Origin: Labilibaculum sp.
GTDB lineage: Bacteria > Bacteroidota > Bacteroidia > Bacteroidales > Marinifilaceae
Assembly (NCBI GenBank): GCA_016342745.1
Contig: JAEINT010000012.1
Coordinates: 62,001-126,000, forward strand
Reading direction: 5' to 3'
Length of the DNA: 64,000 nucleotides
Part shown: piece by piece, positions 28,419 through 36,387 of the stretch
Numbering within the stretch: the stretch's first letter is position 1
How the letters are laid out: every line of letters begins with the position of its first letter
Translations under genes and position numbers: made by a program
Notes under the pieces: generated by a model
What the model was told of the DNA's origin: nothing
Seen by the model: only the letters and a program-made list of their open reading frames with translations
The model's database searches: none

Positions 28419-28540
28419 TAGTATAAACTCAATTCCGAAACAAAAACACAAAATGAAGTTTAAATTTAAATTATCATTTTATGGCAAGAGAATTGATAGT
28501 ACTTCTAAATATGAATAAGACTGATCAAATACACATACCT

Positions 28541-29758
28541 ATGCAAAAATACTTTATCCTATTACTTTCAGCAATATTTCTTTCTCTATCCGCTTTAGCG
28601 CAAGAAGATCAAGAAACACCTAAAATAATTCGAATTGTTGGAAAATTAACCAATGACAAAACGAACGAGCCAATTCCTTTCGCCAATGTTGGCGTAATCG
28701 GATCCTATATTGGAGCAGCTTCTAATTTAGATGGAATTTTTGAGCTTAAAATACCGGTGAAACTTATAGATCAAACCATACAAGCGTCAGCCGTTGGATT
28801 TTCGACCTTTTCAAAAAGCGTTAGATTGTGCATGGGTGGAGACACCTTAAAAATAGATCTGACCCCTCAAAATTATAGCATTGCAGAGGTTGAAGTGATG
28901 GCTGAATCCTTAGTCTTGAAAAAAAGAATTAAAACTGCTATTGAAAGAATTCCAGACAATTATCTTCAAACGCCATTCAATTATGATGTTTATTATCGTT
29001 CAGAAAAATTTAAAAACGAGAAGCTAAATCGACTTAGAGAAGCTGCAATTCGCATTTATGATGACAAAGGCTATCAAAGAGCCGATGCATATCAGGTATT
29101 TAAAGAAAGAGGATACAAATTTTTACAAGTTCGCAAAAACTTTGAAACAGCATCTCTGGCCGACGGATCAACTTATTTGGATGAATTACTAGAGATGGAC
29201 ATTGTTCGTGGCCGTGGAAACATTTTAAATGGCAATCATCTTGATTTCTATGATTTAAAACTTGAGCAAATTACAGCTTATGAAAATGACTCAATTTGGG
29301 TTATTGGATACAAAAGCAAAAGACCAATATTAAGTAATACCGGAGATTATTATGCAACTAAATATTCGGGCAAACTGTATATTAAAATTAAAGATTTTGC
29401 AGTTGTAAAAAATGAAACTCATGTTGTTGCAAGCAATTATTCATCTCAAGGAAGAAGTTTCTATGTAAACGAGGAAAGACAAAAATGGAAGCCGATTAAA
29501 GTAGAATATGATTTTAGTGTTACCTACAAAAAGCATTCGGGCAGATATTATTTAAGTTACGTGAACTACAAGCGTCACCATAAAACAAAAGACAAAACGA
29601 CTCATGACATTTCCACAATGGATGTCAACACCGAAATGTTAATCACAAAAATCAACACAGCCAAACCAGAAATTATTGAAAAAAGAGCCTATTATGAAAA
29701 TATGCCCTACGATAAAAAATTCTGGGAAAGTTATAATATCATTTTCGATGGAGAATAA
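28541..29758 (+). CDS. Exported protein with CarboxypepD_reg-like domain
   Basis: A 405-residue exported protein. The ATG at 28541 is chosen because it begins a clear signal peptide (MQKYFILLLSAIFLSLSALAQ); an in-frame ATG at 28481 would bury it behind 20 polar residues. A carboxypeptidase-regulatory-like beta sandwich follows (IVGKLTNDKTNEPIPFANVG, about residues 30-110), then a long domain of unknown function with YDVYYRSEKFKNEKLNRLRE and several Tyr-rich strands. This is the architecture of DUF5686/DUF4488-like surface proteins; no enzyme motif is visible. It probably sits in the periplasm or outer membrane. Confidence 0.8.
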   Translation: MQKYFILLLSAIFLSLSALAQEDQETPKIIRIVGKLTNDKTNEPIPFANVGVIGSYIGAASNLDGIFELKIPVKLIDQTIQASAVGFSTFSKSVRLCMGGDTLKIDLTPQNYSIAEVEVMAESLVLKKRIKTAIERIPDNYLQTPFNYDVYYRSEKFKNEKLNRLREAAIRIYDDKGYQRADAYQVFKERGYKFLQVRKNFETASLADGSTYLDELLEMDIVRGRGNILNGNHLDFYDLKLEQITAYENDSIWVIGYKSKRPILSNTGDYYATKYSGKLYIKIKDFAVVKNETHVVASNYSSQGRSFYVNEERQKWKPIKVEYDFSVTYKKHSGRYYLSYVNYKRHHKTKDKTTHDISTMDVNTEMLITKINTAKPEIIEKRAYYENMPYDKKFWESYNIIFDGE

Positions 29759-29760
29759 GA

Positions 29761-29780
29761 AAAGAGGCTACGGCCTCTTT
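29761..29780. terminator. Terminator between convergent genes
   Basis: AAAGAGGC and GCCTCTTT around TACG with a following T run on the plus strand, directly after the stop codon at 29758. Confidence 0.9.
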
Positions 29781-29788
29781 TTTTTCTT

Positions 29789-30325
29789 TTATTTACTGAT
29801 CGCAAATATTAACTGATCAAGAAATTGATCATTTTTATAAACCGCCTTCTTTAGCCTTGCCTCATGAACAAATCCTGCTTTTTCGAGCACTTTTACTGAT
29901 CCAATATTACCATCAAAAACATTAGCATATAAACGTACAATTCCCATTTCGGAGAAAGCATATTCTACCATCTCTTTTACAACAGAAGTCATAATTCCCT
30001 TGTTCCAGTATTCGCGCCCAATCCAATACCCCAACTCTGCCGACTTGCAAAATACGTCTTCTTGCATTTCAATGCCAACACAACCTATAACTTCACCATT
30101 TACCTCAATTGCCCGAAAGCAACCATTAACTAGGTTGTTTGCAAAATAAATCCATCTTCTTGCATCGCTAAGCGTGTATGGATAAGGAAAACTATTCTTT
30201 AAAAACCGAACCACATCAAGATCACTAGCATGTTTTACCAGATCCTTTTCGTCACCTGTTTTCCATTTTCTTAGTTGAATGCAAATTTCATCCGTTTTTG
30301 TTATCATTCCTTGTACTTTAAACAT
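29789..30325 (-). CDS. GNAT N-acetyltransferase (RimJ/RimL type)
   Basis: A 178-residue acetyltransferase: ICIQLRKWKTGDEKDLVKHA at the start, the acetyl-CoA loop region SAELGYWIGREYWNKGIMTS, and the late VFDGNIGSVKVLEKAGFVHE typical of the RimJ/RimL branch, which acetylates protein N-termini or small amines. The substrate is unknown. It is a single gene; an alternative start is Met7. Confidence 0.9.
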   Translation of the reverse strand: MFKVQGMITKTDEICIQLRKWKTGDEKDLVKHASDLDVVRFLKNSFPYPYTLSDARRWIYFANNLVNGCFRAIEVNGEVIGCVGIEMQEDVFCKSAELGYWIGREYWNKGIMTSVVKEMVEYAFSEMGIVRLYANVFDGNIGSVKVLEKAGFVHEARLKKAVYKNDQFLDQLIFAISK

Positions 30326-30386
30326 GAGGTTTACTACAAGTTCGAGAAAAATAAACAGATATCAATCACAATTATGCAAAAAAAAA

Positions 30387-30407
30387 GCCGCCTTAAAATA
30401 AGGCAGC
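30387..30407 (-). terminator. Terminator of the DUF5606 gene
   Basis: GCCGCCTTA and TAAGGCAGC around AAA, with a nine-base T tract on the minus strand, 21 bases after the stop. Confidence 0.85.
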
Positions 30408-30428
30408 TCTCTGAAATGTATCGAAGAT

Positions 30429-30842
30429 TTATTCTTCTTCTTTTGTTTCTTCTTCAGTTTCAACAACATTCAACAAGTCATTTTCCTGTAAAATATTATA
30501 CCACTGAAATACTTTTTTCATATCAGATACATAAACACGATCTTCATCATAGTTAGGCAATACCTCAAGCATATATGCTTTTAGTTCATTTCCTGATGCT
30601 TTATGACTGATGGCTTGTCCGCAGTCTTCTTTTTCTTTAATATTCTTAAATACTTCAGCTAACTGAACATCACCTTCATCGGTAAAAATAGCAATATCTT
30701 CTAAAGCACTAATTTTAGAAGAGGCATAAGCCGGCATACGCTTTTTATCTACCAAAGACTCAACAATTAAAGCGTTCTTTGAGTTGGAAACCATTTTAAA
30801 AAGACCAGAATGTCCTGCTATAGCTAATATTCCTTTCAACAT
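30429..30842 (-). CDS. DUF5606-family protein
   Basis: A 137-residue cytoplasmic protein found across Bacteroidota. It opens MLKGILAIAGHSGLFKMVSN and continues ALIVESLVDKKRMPAYASSK and SALEDIAIFTD, which is the DUF5606 fold. A helical second domain (LPNYDEDRVYVSDMKKVFQW) follows and ends in a Glu-rich tail. The function is unknown. It has its own promoter and terminator. Confidence 0.85.
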   Translation of the reverse strand: MLKGILAIAGHSGLFKMVSNSKNALIVESLVDKKRMPAYASSKISALEDIAIFTDEGDVQLAEVFKNIKEKEDCGQAISHKASGNELKAYMLEVLPNYDEDRVYVSDMKKVFQWYNILQENDLLNVVETEEETKEEE

Positions 30843-30867
30843 ATTTTCAATTTTATATTTGGAAGCA

Positions 30868-30875
30868 CAAATTTA
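30868..30875 (-). promoter_or_regulatory. -7 promoter element of the DUF5606 gene
   Basis: Minus strand TAAATTTG fits TAnnTTTG, 26 bases before the ATG. Confidence 0.5.
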
Positions 30876-30934
30876 TAATTCAATTAATGGATACAAAACA
30901 TTTTTGGAATAAAATGTTTTATAAATGAGAAAGA

Positions 30935-31654
30935 TTATGCAAATCCTCTCTCTTTTTTAATTTTTTCGAAAGCATCGCTTAAATTTTGGAATTTCTCCTT
31001 TGCTGCTTCCTGAACATCTTCGCCCAGATAACTCACTTTATCAGGATGATATTTCACAGCCATTTTACGATAAGCTTTTTTCACTTCATCATTCGATGCT
31101 TCTCGTGTTAGTCCCAGAATTTTATAACTAGATTCTGTAGACTGTATAAACATCGACTTGATTGAGTTATAATCTCCTGTCTGAATTCCTAAATAGTAAG
31201 AAATCTTATCAATGGTAATCAACTCTGAATCCGAAACCTGTCCATCTGCCTGAGCTATTCCAAAAAGAAAGTGCAACAACTGCAAACGAGAAGAATAGTC
31301 GAGGTTATGCCCTATTTGTTGACACACTTGCTCTACTGCAATATTTTGCTTTAAAATATCACGAAGCATGGTTATTGCTTCACTAGCGCGCCCTAAACCA
31401 AAACTTTTTACCAAGTACGACTTTACGTAATCTAGTTCAACTTTTAGAATTTTGCCATCTGCCTTCATAACAGCAGCTACAAGAATCAATAAACTCATTA
31501 CAAAGTCACCTTGCCTGGTTGCTCCTCTAGAGTTACCCTTCTCAATTTCTACGCTATCCAATGCTGATCCCAACAACAATCCTAAAATTCCACCCACTGG
31601 ACCCAAAAAAGCCCAACCAAGTCCACCAGCAATCCATTTTCCGTATTTTCCCAT
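30935..31654 (-). CDS. DjlA-like co-chaperone (TerB domain plus J domain)
   Basis: A 239-residue protein. The N-terminal glycine-rich hydrophobic stretch (WIAGGLGWAFLGPVGGILGL) can insert in the membrane. A TerB-like helical domain (about 55-160, with DGKILKVELDYVKSYLV and ADGQVSDSELITI) and a C-terminal J domain (about 175-239) follow; the HPD tripeptide is in KYHPDKVSYLG. It should stimulate DnaK at the membrane, like DjlA. It is the last gene of a minus-strand run including coaE and ybbR. Confidence 0.9.
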   Translation of the reverse strand: MGKYGKWIAGGLGWAFLGPVGGILGLLLGSALDSVEIEKGNSRGATRQGDFVMSLLILVAAVMKADGKILKVELDYVKSYLVKSFGLGRASEAITMLRDILKQNIAVEQVCQQIGHNLDYSSRLQLLHFLFGIAQADGQVSDSELITIDKISYYLGIQTGDYNSIKSMFIQSTESSYKILGLTREASNDEVKKAYRKMAVKYHPDKVSYLGEDVQEAAKEKFQNLSDAFEKIKKERGFA

Positions 31655-31772
31655 TCTGTGGTATTATTCTAATCTAAATATCTTTCAAAGAAAATAAAAG
31701 AAAACCTAAGTAGAAATCGCAAACGCAAAAAAGTGGTTCTCTTAACAAAGTTTAACAGCTAATAGGCTCTAC

Positions 31773-32360
31773 TTAGCCAATAGATCTAATTACTTTATCG
31801 ATTAAAACAATTTGAGGAAGAATCAATTCATTATTATTATAAATGACAAAGTCAGATTTTTGAATTCTCTCTACATCAGGTAATTGATTTGCGATTCTTT
31901 TCTGAACCAATTCCCTACTCGAAGAATCTCGTTTCATCACTCGTTGAATTCGAATTTCCTCTTCTGCACTCACCGTAATAATTTTATCGAAATTGCGATA
32001 CAAGCCAGTATCGAAAAGTATTGCCGACTCTTGTATAACATAGCTAAGATGAGCATGCTTATCACTCCACACTTTAAAATCTTCCCTAACTGCTGGATGA
32101 ACAATTGAATTGATATCACTTAAAGCCTTTGAGTCGTTAAATACAATATCCGCTAAGCGTTTTCGATTTAAATCACCTTTTAGGCTATACACATCTTCTC
32201 CAAATCGAGCAGTTAACTTCTTTCGAACATCGCTACTCGTATTCATCAATCTTTTTGCTTCAATATCCGACACATAAACAGGAACACCAAGCATTTCAAA
32301 AGCCTTAGCGACAATTGATTTCCCTGAGCCAATTCCTCCAGTCAATCCAACTTTCAACAT
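31773..32360 (-). CDS. coaE: Dephospho-CoA kinase
   Basis: Last enzyme of coenzyme A synthesis, phosphorylating dephospho-CoA at the 3' hydroxyl. The Walker A loop GLTGGIGSGKS begins at residue 5; DIEAKRLM, HPAVREDF and the lid region RVMKRDSSSRELVQKRIANQ follow. Length (195 residues) is normal. ATG at 32360 is chosen because the family begins just before the P-loop; an upstream TTG would add nine unrelated residues. The gene starts 34 bases after the YbbR-like gene. Confidence 0.95.
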   Translation of the reverse strand: MLKVGLTGGIGSGKSIVAKAFEMLGVPVYVSDIEAKRLMNTSSDVRKKLTARFGEDVYSLKGDLNRKRLADIVFNDSKALSDINSIVHPAVREDFKVWSDKHAHLSYVIQESAILFDTGLYRNFDKIITVSAEEEIRIQRVMKRDSSSRELVQKRIANQLPDVERIQKSDFVIYNNNELILPQIVLIDKVIRSIG

Positions 32361-32394
32361 ATTAAAAAGATATAAATGGTAGATCAATCATACT

Positions 32395-33408
32395 TTACTT
32401 GATTGATTTCTTTTTTTCAATAAGATAAGTAACATCTTGTGGATAAAATCGCACATTAGACACGAATGTAGGCTTTCCAATTAAACTAATAGCTAATCGA
32501 TTGCTCTCTGCAGATAACGTCTGCTTGTAGTCAACCACAAAATCAAAATGGTCTGCAGAAACATTATCGTATCTTTTTAATCCAACAAAATAAGACACTT
32601 TTACATCTCTTGGAAAAAGTCTTATTACTAAAGAATCGGGTAAGTTATTTGCTCTTATTAGAACTGTTTTTTTTGCTTCGGTAAATTGCTCCACAGGAAC
32701 AGTAACCTCAATTTTCTTTTGTAAAAACTCAATGCCTTTCTTCTCCTTTAGATCAACATTCTTTTTTACTGTTTTATCCAAATCTGATAAAACCAATAGT
32801 TCAGTCTCTACCTTAAAAATAGTATCTAGTATCGAACTAGGTCCCTTCACAACAACGCTATCTTGACTAAGAGAAATTTCCCCTCCTAACATGTATTGCT
32901 GTTCAAAAGCATTCGAAATATTTAATTGAATAGGAACTTTTTTCTCCAAAATTGGTGAAAGTTCAAAAACAATAGTGTCTGGAGATATTGATTGCAATCG
33001 GATACTTGAAGACAATTCTTTCTCAAATCGATTTGTGATTTGAGAAGTTAGTAAATGATACTTTTTAATCGATTCATTCTCTAAACGATTATTCGTATAC
33101 TTATTTACATCAAAAGGATTAGAGAGAAAGGCGGTACTCAATTTGTATCTTAACAGATCAAAGCCAAAAGCGGTAACCTTTAGGGTTAAACGACTTGGCA
33201 ATTCATTCGTTAAAACTTTACTCTTTGGCAGATTAACATACCTTACCGGGTAATTCACATTGGTTGTGTATTCTTTGCTAAGAGCATTTAGAAACCAAAA
33301 TATGGTAGCAATTCCCACAAAAAACACATATACAAGTAATTTCTTATTTGATGTGATTTTTTCTGGATCGAAAAACGCTTTTATCTTTTTAAAATCAAAA
33401 ATATCCAA
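32395..33408 (-). CDS. YbbR-like domain protein (CdaR-like)
   Basis: A 337-residue protein with one N-terminal membrane helix (about 25-44, LLVYVFFVGIATIFWFLNAL) and an extracytoplasmic part with YbbR-type repeats (ELPSRLTLKVTAFGF..., QDSVVVKGPSSILDTI). In Firmicutes CdaR proteins regulate the diadenylate cyclase CdaA; in Bacteroidota the ybbR-coaE-yajC arrangement is common, and the function is unproven. A strong terminator separates it from yajC, so it may have its own promoter or depend on readthrough. Confidence 0.85.
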   Translation of the reverse strand: MDIFDFKKIKAFFDPEKITSNKKLLVYVFFVGIATIFWFLNALSKEYTTNVNYPVRYVNLPKSKVLTNELPSRLTLKVTAFGFDLLRYKLSTAFLSNPFDVNKYTNNRLENESIKKYHLLTSQITNRFEKELSSSIRLQSISPDTIVFELSPILEKKVPIQLNISNAFEQQYMLGGEISLSQDSVVVKGPSSILDTIFKVETELLVLSDLDKTVKKNVDLKEKKGIEFLQKKIEVTVPVEQFTEAKKTVLIRANNLPDSLVIRLFPRDVKVSYFVGLKRYDNVSADHFDFVVDYKQTLSAESNRLAISLIGKPTFVSNVRFYPQDVTYLIEKKKSIK

Positions 33409-33428
33409 TGCTTAGGGAATTTAAAAAA

Positions 33429-33452
33429 GACTGTGTTCCAAAGAACACAGTC
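33429..33452 (-). terminator. Terminator between yajC and ybbR-like gene
   Basis: GACTGTGTTC and GAACACAGTC around a four-base loop with a six-base T tract on the minus strand, lying in the 52-base space between two genes otherwise arranged like an operon. Confidence 0.85.
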
Positions 33453-33460
33453 CAGTACAT

Positions 33461-33781
33461 TTATTTTTGAGCTACGTCACCCATATCTTTAACTACTGCT
33501 GCCTTATCAATTTTCAAACGGTTCTGTCCCTCAACCTCCATGATAATTACACGCTCTTGAATCTCAAGAACCTTTCCGTAAATTCCACCTGTAGTAACAA
33601 CCTTATCACCTTTTTTCAAGTCTTCACGAAATTTCTTCAATTCTTTCTGCTTCTTCATTTGAGGTCGAATCATGAAAAAATAGAATACCACAACAATTAA
33701 AACCAAAGGTACAAATTGCATGATTGGGTTTTGCCCTTCTGCAGGCTGTGTCATCAATAAGATGTTCAGTAAATTATCCAT
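33461..33781 (-). CDS. yajC: Preprotein translocase subunit YajC
   Basis: A 106-residue accessory subunit of the Sec translocon with SecDF. One membrane helix (about 22-42, [20 protein letters not shown]) precedes the conserved [20 protein letters not shown] and [15 protein letters not shown] -7 box at 33826-33833 provides its own promoter. Confidence 0.95.
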   Translation of the reverse strand: MDNLLNILLMTQPAEGQNPIMQFVPLVLIVVVFYFFMIRPQMKKQKELKKFREDLKKGDKVVTTGGIYGKVLEIQERVIIMEVEGQNRLKIDKAAVVKDMGDVAQK

Positions 33782-33825
33782 TTTAATCCTAAATTTTAAG
33801 GCCTATTGGCCATATTATAAATATA

Positions 33826-33833
33826 CAAACTTA
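33826..33833 (-). promoter_or_regulatory. -7 promoter element of yajC
   Basis: Minus strand TAAGTTTG fits TAnnTTTG, 45 bases before the ATG and just after the stop of the DUF1573 gene. Confidence 0.4.
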
Positions 33834-33835
33834 TT

Positions 33836-34297
33836 CTAGTTAACTTCTGCTGTAATTTTCAATTCTTTATTGCCCGAAAGGGTATTACAAAAAATCGTAA
33901 TTACCTTATATTGCTTTCCATACCTACCTTTGGAATTAAACTCAATTGAAATGGATGACTCCTCACCCATTTTAATAGGCTCTTTCTTCCATTTAGCAAC
34001 AGCACAGCCGCAACTGGTTTCAATATTGGTAATTATTAAATCTTTCTCTCCTACATTTTTAAAGAAGAAATCATGAACAACAATCTCACCTTGAGAAATC
34101 TTTCCAAATTTATGTATTTCTTTAGTAAACTCAAATTTAGGGTAGCCATTCGATAGAATATTCTGTTCAGATTTTTCACCTTCATTTAATTCCTTCTCTT
34201 CCTTGTTATTTTTACCATTCACACATCCCGAAAAACATAGAGATAAAATAAGACAGACAAAAAAAACAAGATTATTTACAGACAATATTCTATTCAT
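33836..34297 (-). CDS. DUF1573 lipoprotein
   Basis: A 153-residue exported protein. The signal NLVFFVCLILSLCFSGC places the lipidated Cys at about residue 25. A charged linker follows, then the DUF1573 immunoglobulin-like domain: FEFTKEIHKFGKISQGEIV, VHDFFFKNVGEKDLIITNIE and TSCGCAVAKWKKEPI, with the conserved CGC. These domains are common in the Bacteroidota envelope and their role is unknown. The nusB terminator lies upstream, so it probably has its own promoter. Confidence 0.9.
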   Translation of the reverse strand: MNRILSVNNLVFFVCLILSLCFSGCVNGKNNKEEKELNEGEKSEQNILSNGYPKFEFTKEIHKFGKISQGEIVVHDFFFKNVGEKDLIITNIETSCGCAVAKWKKEPIKMGEESSISIEFNSKGRYGKQYKVITIFCNTLSGNKELKITAEVN

Positions 34298-34369
34298 TTA
34301 TTTCGGACCTTAAATTCGTGGTCGAATGTACTAATTTTTAATGGAAAACATCTTGGCTATTAATACAAA

Positions 34370-34399
34370 AAATGCGCAAACCTTACGGTTTGCGCATTT
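34370..34399 (-). terminator. Terminator of nusB
   Basis: AAATGCGCAAACC and GGTTTGCGCATTT around TTAC, with a T tract on the minus strand. It is about 20 bases beyond the nusB stop. Confidence 0.92.
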
Positions 34400-34420
34400 G
34401 AGTCTATCTATTGACCTATT

Positions 34421-35371
34421 CTATTTTCCACCAATCAATCCTCGTCCTACTTTTTTAACGGTACCATTCTCCTTCAACTCATTAACTAATTTATCTAAAA
34501 TTCCGTTAATAAAGTTACTACTGTTTGAAGTGCTATAGTATTTAGCAATTTCTAGGTATTCGTTAAAACTTACTTTAACTGGGACACTTGGAAACTCTTT
34601 AATTTCAGTAAGAGCTAATTCCATTATAAGAATATCCATATAGGCAATTCTTTCCAGATCCCAATTTTTTGTGTTCTTATTAATCAAGTCCAAATGGTCT
34701 GCATGATTAATAATCGTTTTACGGAATAAAGTTTTTACAAATTCTTCGTCATCACTATCTTTAAACAAGGACATTAAAGAAGTATAAGTATCGTCATTTT
34801 TAGTGAATCCTTTAATCGTCTTTACAACCATACTGATAATAAATTCAATCTCATCATTCCAATAGATACTCTTCTCCTCCATCAATGAGTAGAAATCTTC
34901 ATCAGCAGCAATAATATGTGTAAAGAATTTCTCTACAAATTTCTTATCGGCATTATAGCTTTTATCTTCTGATTGCATGTACTCCATATACAATTCAGAA
35001 TTCAACAATTTCTCCCGTACAATTCGAACATAGTCCTCCTGATCATTCCAATTAATGGTATGAGAATCTGCATAAGAATTCAACTGAATATTATCAGCTA
35101 ACTGCTTAATTACAGCATTATCAATAAATCTTGTATTAGGATTAAGGTCTTCATGAGAAGGAATAATTTTACTTCTAGATTTCTCAATTTTCTTTTCAGA
35201 AATAAAAGCAACATCTACAATTAGCAGAAGTAAATAATGATACAAATCGTACGCTTTCCCGACACTAAAGAATAATTCTTTCTCGGCCTTAGCTATTGTG
35301 CGATCTTGATTTTTATAATAGGCATACAGCAGCTGCAATACCTTAACACGAAGCAATCTTCTACTAATCAT
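34421..35371 (-). CDS. nusB: Transcription antitermination factor NusB (long Bacteroidota form)
   Basis: Binds boxA RNA with S10 in rRNA antitermination. The start MISRRLLRVKVLQLLYAYYK and the C-terminal half with ERIAYMDILIMELALTEIKE, VPVKVSFNEYLEIAKYYST and SNSSNFINGILDKLV match NusB. At 316 residues it is about twice the length of the E. coli protein, because Bacteroidota members carry an inserted helical domain between the two halves. ATG at 35371 is preferred: the -7 box at 35408-35415 places the transcript start downstream of a possible TTG start at 35437. Confidence 0.93.
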   Translation of the reverse strand: MISRRLLRVKVLQLLYAYYKNQDRTIAKAEKELFFSVGKAYDLYHYLLLLIVDVAFISEKKIEKSRSKIIPSHEDLNPNTRFIDNAVIKQLADNIQLNSYADSHTINWNDQEDYVRIVREKLLNSELYMEYMQSEDKSYNADKKFVEKFFTHIIAADEDFYSLMEEKSIYWNDEIEFIISMVVKTIKGFTKNDDTYTSLMSLFKDSDDEEFVKTLFRKTIINHADHLDLINKNTKNWDLERIAYMDILIMELALTEIKEFPSVPVKVSFNEYLEIAKYYSTSNSSNFINGILDKLVNELKENGTVKKVGRGLIGGK

Positions 35372-35407
35372 ACGTTTAAAGAACTTTTCAATTATATTAT
35401 GTGGCTG

Positions 35408-35415
35408 CAAAAATA
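35408..35415 (-). promoter_or_regulatory. -7 promoter element of nusB
   Basis: Minus strand TATTTTTG fits TAnnTTTG, 36 bases before the ATG. It excludes the longer TTG-initiated form. Confidence 0.5.
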
Positions 35416-35610
35416 GGCTTTTTTTACTTGTCCACAAGGGAAATTGGAGAATTAAGACAAAATATTTAAATCTAATCCAACTGTAACTTTACATATAGTT
35501 TTTCATCTATTATATTTATTTTGCGCTGAAAAGGTTTGCATACTCATTTTAAATAAGAAAATATTCAATAATTAATTACATATTAATATTAAGAAGTACT
35601 TATATTTTTT

Positions 35611-35618
35611 TATTTTTG
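35611..35618 (+). promoter_or_regulatory. -7 promoter element of the DUF3276 gene
   Basis: TATTTTTG fits TAnnTTTG, 38 bases before the ATG, in a T-rich context that lowers its specificity. Confidence 0.45.
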
Positions 35619-35656
35619 AAATGCAATAATCAAAATAAATAACAAATTTATTTGAA

Positions 35657-36052
35657 ATGGAAGGTTACGAGAAAAAGGAAGGATTTGAAAAACATAATCG
35701 CGATGAAATATTTTCAAACGCGGTAAGAGCGGGGAAAAGGACTTATTTTTTTGATGTAAAAGCAACAAAGAAAAACGACTATTACTTAACAATCACCGAA
35801 AGTAAAAAACGTTACGACAAAGAAGGCAATTTTTCTTTCGAGAAACACAAAGTATTCTTGTACAAAGAAGATTTTGATAAATTTGCTGATGGCTTGCTAG
35901 AAGCAATCGATTTTATCAAAACTACTAACTTAGAAAAGGAAAACGAAGAAAAAGAACTTGTTAATTCTGAATATAGTGAACCTGCTACAATCATTGATGG
36001 TATTGAAACAGATTCCTTCACAAATGTTGAATTTGAAGATCTAACAGAATAA
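35657..36052 (+). CDS. DUF3276 / PUR-domain nucleic-acid-binding protein
   Basis: A 131-residue cytoplasmic protein. Residues about 17-95 match the PUR-alpha-like DUF3276 domain: EIFSNAVRAGKRTYFFDVKA, DYYLTITESKKRY and KHKVFLYKEDFDKFADGLLE. The Borrelia relative BpuR binds single-stranded DNA and RNA. The C-terminal tail is acidic. It has its own promoter and terminator, and the TAA is followed by a compact hairpin. Confidence 0.9.
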   Translation: MEGYEKKEGFEKHNRDEIFSNAVRAGKRTYFFDVKATKKNDYYLTITESKKRYDKEGNFSFEKHKVFLYKEDFDKFADGLLEAIDFIKTTNLEKENEEKELVNSEYSEPATIIDGIETDSFTNVEFEDLTE

Positions 36053-36068
36053 TTCTACTAAAATATTT

Positions 36069-36095
36069 AAAAGCTGTCTTCCACGGACAGCTTTT
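36069..36095 (+). terminator. Terminator of the DUF3276 gene
   Basis: AAAAGCTGTC and GACAGCTTTT around a seven-base loop, followed by a long T run. Confidence 0.92.
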
Positions 36096-36163
36096 TTTTT
36101 GCTTTTTTTTTAACAAATACGAAAAAAAAATTCATGCTAAACCAGTGCTTCAGCTAAAAATCT

Positions 36164-36171
36164 TACTTTTG
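36164..36171 (+). promoter_or_regulatory. -7 promoter element of feoAB
   Basis: TACTTTTG fits TAnnTTTG. The predicted start near 36178 leaves an untranslated leader of about 210 bases before the feoAB ATG. Confidence 0.5.
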
Positions 36172-36185
36172 CAACATTGTGCTTA

Positions 36186-36202
36186 TTTAGTCTAAACCTA
36201 AG
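36186..36202. promoter_or_regulatory. Candidate iron-responsive operator before feoAB
   Basis: TTTAGTCTAAA is an interrupted perfect palindrome immediately followed by CCTAAG, so the site has TTAG/CTAA half-sites of the kind bound by DtxR-family iron repressors. It lies just downstream of the predicted transcription start. Regulator identity is inferred. Confidence 0.35.
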
Positions 36203-36387
36203 AATGTAAATTATAAAATACCTAGAAGTAGGGATTGTAACTAAATCTTTTTTCCTATACGTTTGACATATATTAGTAACAATAAAATTTTAAACTAATA
36301 ACTACAACAAATCGGCTTATACATTAAGTAAATAGCTTAATTAAGGCCTAAGAAACATGGTTAATTGTAGATACGAAATAAAAACGC

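Noticed and set aside
35372-35437. TTG-initiated N-terminal extension of NusB
   Set aside because: Spans the predicted promoter at 35408-35415, and the family begins at the ATG at 35371.
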